Below are positions 6,196-8,079 of a stretch of 8,079 nucleotides of DNA, in pieces (the first letter of the stretch is position 1; each line of letters opens with the position of its first letter). Made by a program: the position numbers and the translations under genes. The stretch is from Candidatus Zixiibacteriota bacterium. Its GTDB lineage: Bacteria > Zixibacteria > MSB-5A5 > GN15 > PGXB01. The stretch covers positions 1 to 8,079 of the forward strand of contig DAOWOO010000046.1 in assembly GCA_030642025.1 (NCBI GenBank), written 5' to 3'. The notes under the pieces were generated by a model. The model saw nothing but the letters and a program-made list of their open reading frames with translations, had not been told where the DNA came from and searched no databases.

Positions 6196-7294
6196 TTAAT
6201 ACCGATTTAAAACAGCCCTCCACCCGATCAATCATGGTTGAAAGATCGAAATGCTTTTCCCATCTCCGTCGACCGGCAATGCCCAGTGAACTTATCATAT
6301 CCGGATTATCCAGAAGCGATACAACTTTATCCGCCAGATCATCCGTATTACGCGGCTCGAAGAGAAGCGCCGTTTCATTTTCACTGACAACTTCGGGTAT
6401 TCCCCCGACCCTGCTTGCGGCAACCGGCAAACCAGCCCGCATTCCTTCCAGTACCGCTATACCGTACGGTTCCTCTACCGAGGGATGTATCATCAAATCA
6501 GCCCCTGCCAATTCCATTTCGACATTGTCAAGCATTCCGGCAAAAATGAAATGCTTTTTAATCTTTCTTCCGCCTATTTCTTCCTTGAGAAAACATTCAA
6601 GAGGTCCGTTTCCAAGCCAGAGAAAATATAAATCAGGGTGATTTGCCAATATAGCAGGTGCGGCTTCGACAAGATACTTATGCCCTTTCTGGTCGACAAA
6701 GCGTCCCGATGTTACAGCTACTATCGCATTTTCCGGAATATTGTACTTACTCCGCAGCGCTTGTTTATTCTCAGATGAAACAGTATATTCAGTATCACCG
6801 ATTCCAATCGGGATCACATTGCATATTTCCGGATTAATATAGCCCAACCGCGTGATTTGTTTTTTTAATGATTCCGATGGTACAATCACGCCGTCTATAA
6901 GTCTCGGAGTCAGTACCTTGTGAACCAGGCTGTCCTTGGTGATATCCAGTCCGACCGACCAGATCACGCGGGCTGCACCATCCAACCGGGCCGCAAGACC
7001 GCCCAAACGGATATCCTTGTTGAAATTGACTGTAACAATTTCAATACTGTTTTGAGATATGTACTTTTTCAGACAGGAAATCGTACCGGGATGAAAGTCT
7101 CCCGATATTTCAAGTTCGAGGAGATTAATACTATCGACAGTTAAACCGGCTCGTCGTAAAAACTCTGATCCGGGACGTCCGGCAATTGTAATCCGATGCC
7201 CCTTCCCGGCCAGCCCCTGTGCTGTCAGACGAATCCATTCCTCCATTCCCCCATAGGTTGTTTTGTTTATCGAGTCAAGAAAGAGGATGTTCAT
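6167..7294 (-). CDS. GT4 glycosyltransferase (GT-B fold, LPS/surface glycan)
   Basis: This is a retaining GT-B glycosyltransferase of family GT4 that moves a sugar from a nucleotide donor to a glycan acceptor, here most likely an LPS core or related lipid-linked glycan. The N-terminal domain has the glycine loop GGMEEW (15-20). The C-terminal Glycos_transf_1 domain has SGRFVDQKGHKYLVEA (196-211), with R198 and K203 placed to bind the donor diphosphate. It also has the E-x7-E motif in EEPYGIAVLEGMRAGLP (274-290; E275 and E283). The length of 375 residues is typical. The ATG at 7294 overlaps the exporter stop as ATGA, and AGGGA lies six bases upstream (7305-7301), so it has both coupling and its own ribosome site. 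The 3' end overlaps the next GT9 gene. The donor is not predictable; WaaG-like glucosyl or mannosyl transfer is one option. Confidence 0.92.
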   Translation of the reverse strand: MNILFLDSINKTTYGGMEEWIRLTAQGLAGKGHRITIAGRPGSEFLRRAGLTVDSINLLELEISGDFHPGTISCLKKYISQNSIEIVTVNFNKDIRLGGLAARLDGAARVIWSVGLDITKDSLVHKVLTPRLIDGVIVPSESLKKQITRLGYINPEICNVIPIGIGDTEYTVSSENKQALRSKYNIPENAIVAVTSGRFVDQKGHKYLVEAAPAILANHPDLYFLWLGNGPLECFLKEEIGGRKIKKHFIFAGMLDNVEMELAGADLMIHPSVEEPYGIAVLEGMRAGLPVAASRVGGIPEVVSENETALLFEPRNTDDLADKVVSLLDNPDMISSLGIAGRRRWEKHFDLSTMIDRVEGCFKSVLNAEQDHACF

Positions 7295-8079
7295 TCTTTG
7301 TCCCTGAATTGCATCATATATAGATGCCTATACTTGCCGTCAAGTTTCATCAACTCATCATGCGTCCCGCTCTCAGCAATATGATTATTATCAAGCACCA
7401 TTATACGATCGGCATTTTTGATTGTTGATAGCCGGTGAGCAATCACCAGGGCGGTGCGGTTGGTCATAAGCCGATCGATGGCCTCCTGGACAAGTAGCTC
7501 TGATTCGGTATCCAGAGCCGACGTGGCCTCATCAAAAATAAGTACCTGAGGGTTTTTCAATAATGCCCGTGCGATGGCGATGCGCTGTCTCTGTCCTCCG
7601 GAAAGACGTACCCCCCGGTTGCCCACCACCGTATCATAACCTTTTTCAAACTGACGGATGAACCGGTCGGCATTGGCGGCTTTGGCAGCGGCTGTAATAT
7701 CCGCTCCCGGCACACCGTTCAATCCATAGGCGATATTATAATAAATCGTATCATTGAAAAGATAAGTCTCCTGAGTCACCAGGCCCAGTATACCGCGAAG
7801 TCCGGCCAGTTGAATATCGCGGATATCGATACCATCAATAAGAATCCGCCCTTTTTGCGGATCATAAAACCGGGGCAAAAGATCAAACAGAGTTGACTTC
7901 CCCGCCCCGGAATGACCGACGAGGGCAATAACCTCGCCCTTTTTGACTTCAAATGAAACATCAACCAGAACCGGCTCATCAGGATTATAAGAGAAGCCGA
8001 CCTTATCATACTCTATGACGGAATCGAAACTACTTTTGGATACAGCATTTGCTTTTTCGGAAACATCTATGGGAGCATC
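7291..8079 (-). CDS. msbA: MsbA-like ABC exporter, C-terminal ATPase half (5' end beyond window)
   Basis: This is the nucleotide-binding domain and C-terminus of a half-size ABC exporter that uses ATP to move lipid-linked substrates across the inner membrane. 262 residues are visible; the membrane domain (about 320 residues in the family) lies off the right edge. Seen in order, counted from the edge: Walker A GHSGAGKST (55-63), Q-loop VTQETYLFNDT (Q103), signature LSGGQRQR (159-166), Walker B VLIFDEATSALD with D183 and E184, and H-loop H215 in IAHRLST. All catalytic residues are intact. It ends normally and overlaps the GT4 start by ATGA. The msbA name rests on sequence type and its place ahead of four glycan enzymes; a lipid-linked oligosaccharide flippase of the PglK kind or another exporter of this subfamily is possible. 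Confidence 0.85.
   Translation of the reverse strand, partial: DAPIDVSEKANAVSKSSFDSVIEYDKVGFSYNPDEPVLVDVSFEVKKGEVIALVGHSGAGKSTLFDLLPRFYDPQKGRILIDGIDIRDIQLAGLRGILGLVTQETYLFNDTIYYNIAYGLNGVPGADITAAAKAANADRFIRQFEKGYDTVVGNRGVRLSGGQRQRIAIARALLKNPQVLIFDEATSALDTESELLVQEAIDRLMTNRTALVIAHRLSTIKNADRIMVLDNNHIAESGTHDELMKLDGKYRHLYMMQFRDKE

Noticed and set aside
1..8079. CRISPR arrays, insertion sequences, tRNA or rRNA genes
   Set aside because: No regularly spaced repeats, transposase-like proteins, paired terminal repeats or tRNA/rRNA signatures were seen on either strand.

Overview
All recognisable genes in this window lie on the minus strand, so the biology reads from the right edge to the left. The content points to a Gram-negative (diderm) bacterium that makes lipopolysaccharide: an MsbA-type exporter, two heptosyltransferase-like GT9 enzymes, a WaaE-like GT2 enzyme and a GT4 enzyme sit in one tight cluster. 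GC content is moderate by eye. Shine-Dalgarno sites are visible for several genes. I cannot name the organism; an uncultured FCB-group lineage such as Zixibacteria is only an impression.

Right part (about 8079 to 3174): a five-gene surface-glycan operon. Its order is a 5'-truncated ABC exporter (C-terminal half, msbA-like), a GT4 glycosyltransferase, two tandem GT9 paralogues and a WaaE/KdtX-like GT2 glycosyltransferase. Every junction overlaps: ATGA at exporter/GT4, 14-29 nt at GT4/GT9, TAATG at GT9/GT9, and ATGA at GT9/GT2. This implies one transcript and translational coupling. The likely shared job is to add core sugars to lipid A on the cytoplasmic face, with the exporter flipping the lipid-linked product across the inner membrane.

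Middle (3173 to 2029): a 97-base gap, then a single beta-propeller-like lipoprotein of unknown function. Its only ATG leaves a signal peptide that is too short. A strong GGGAGG site sits five bases before an in-frame ATA codon that would give a full lipoprotein signal peptide.

Left part (2028 to 1): a 123-base gap, then a long RelA/SpoT-type (p)ppGpp synthetase/hydrolase that runs off the left edge before its last domain. It is preceded by a near-consensus promoter (TTGCCA, 17 bp, TATAAT) placed so that transcription should start on the A of the ATG, which predicts a leaderless mRNA. The -35 hexamer is also one arm of a palindrome in a stretch with four TTGCC/GGCAA half sites.

I found no mobile elements, CRISPR arrays, tRNA or rRNA genes, and no convincing intrinsic terminators. 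I see no clearly new multi-gene system. The points most worth following are the leaderless rel/spoT promoter with its palindrome, the ATA start of the lipoprotein, and the duplicated GT9 genes with a shared N-terminal extension.
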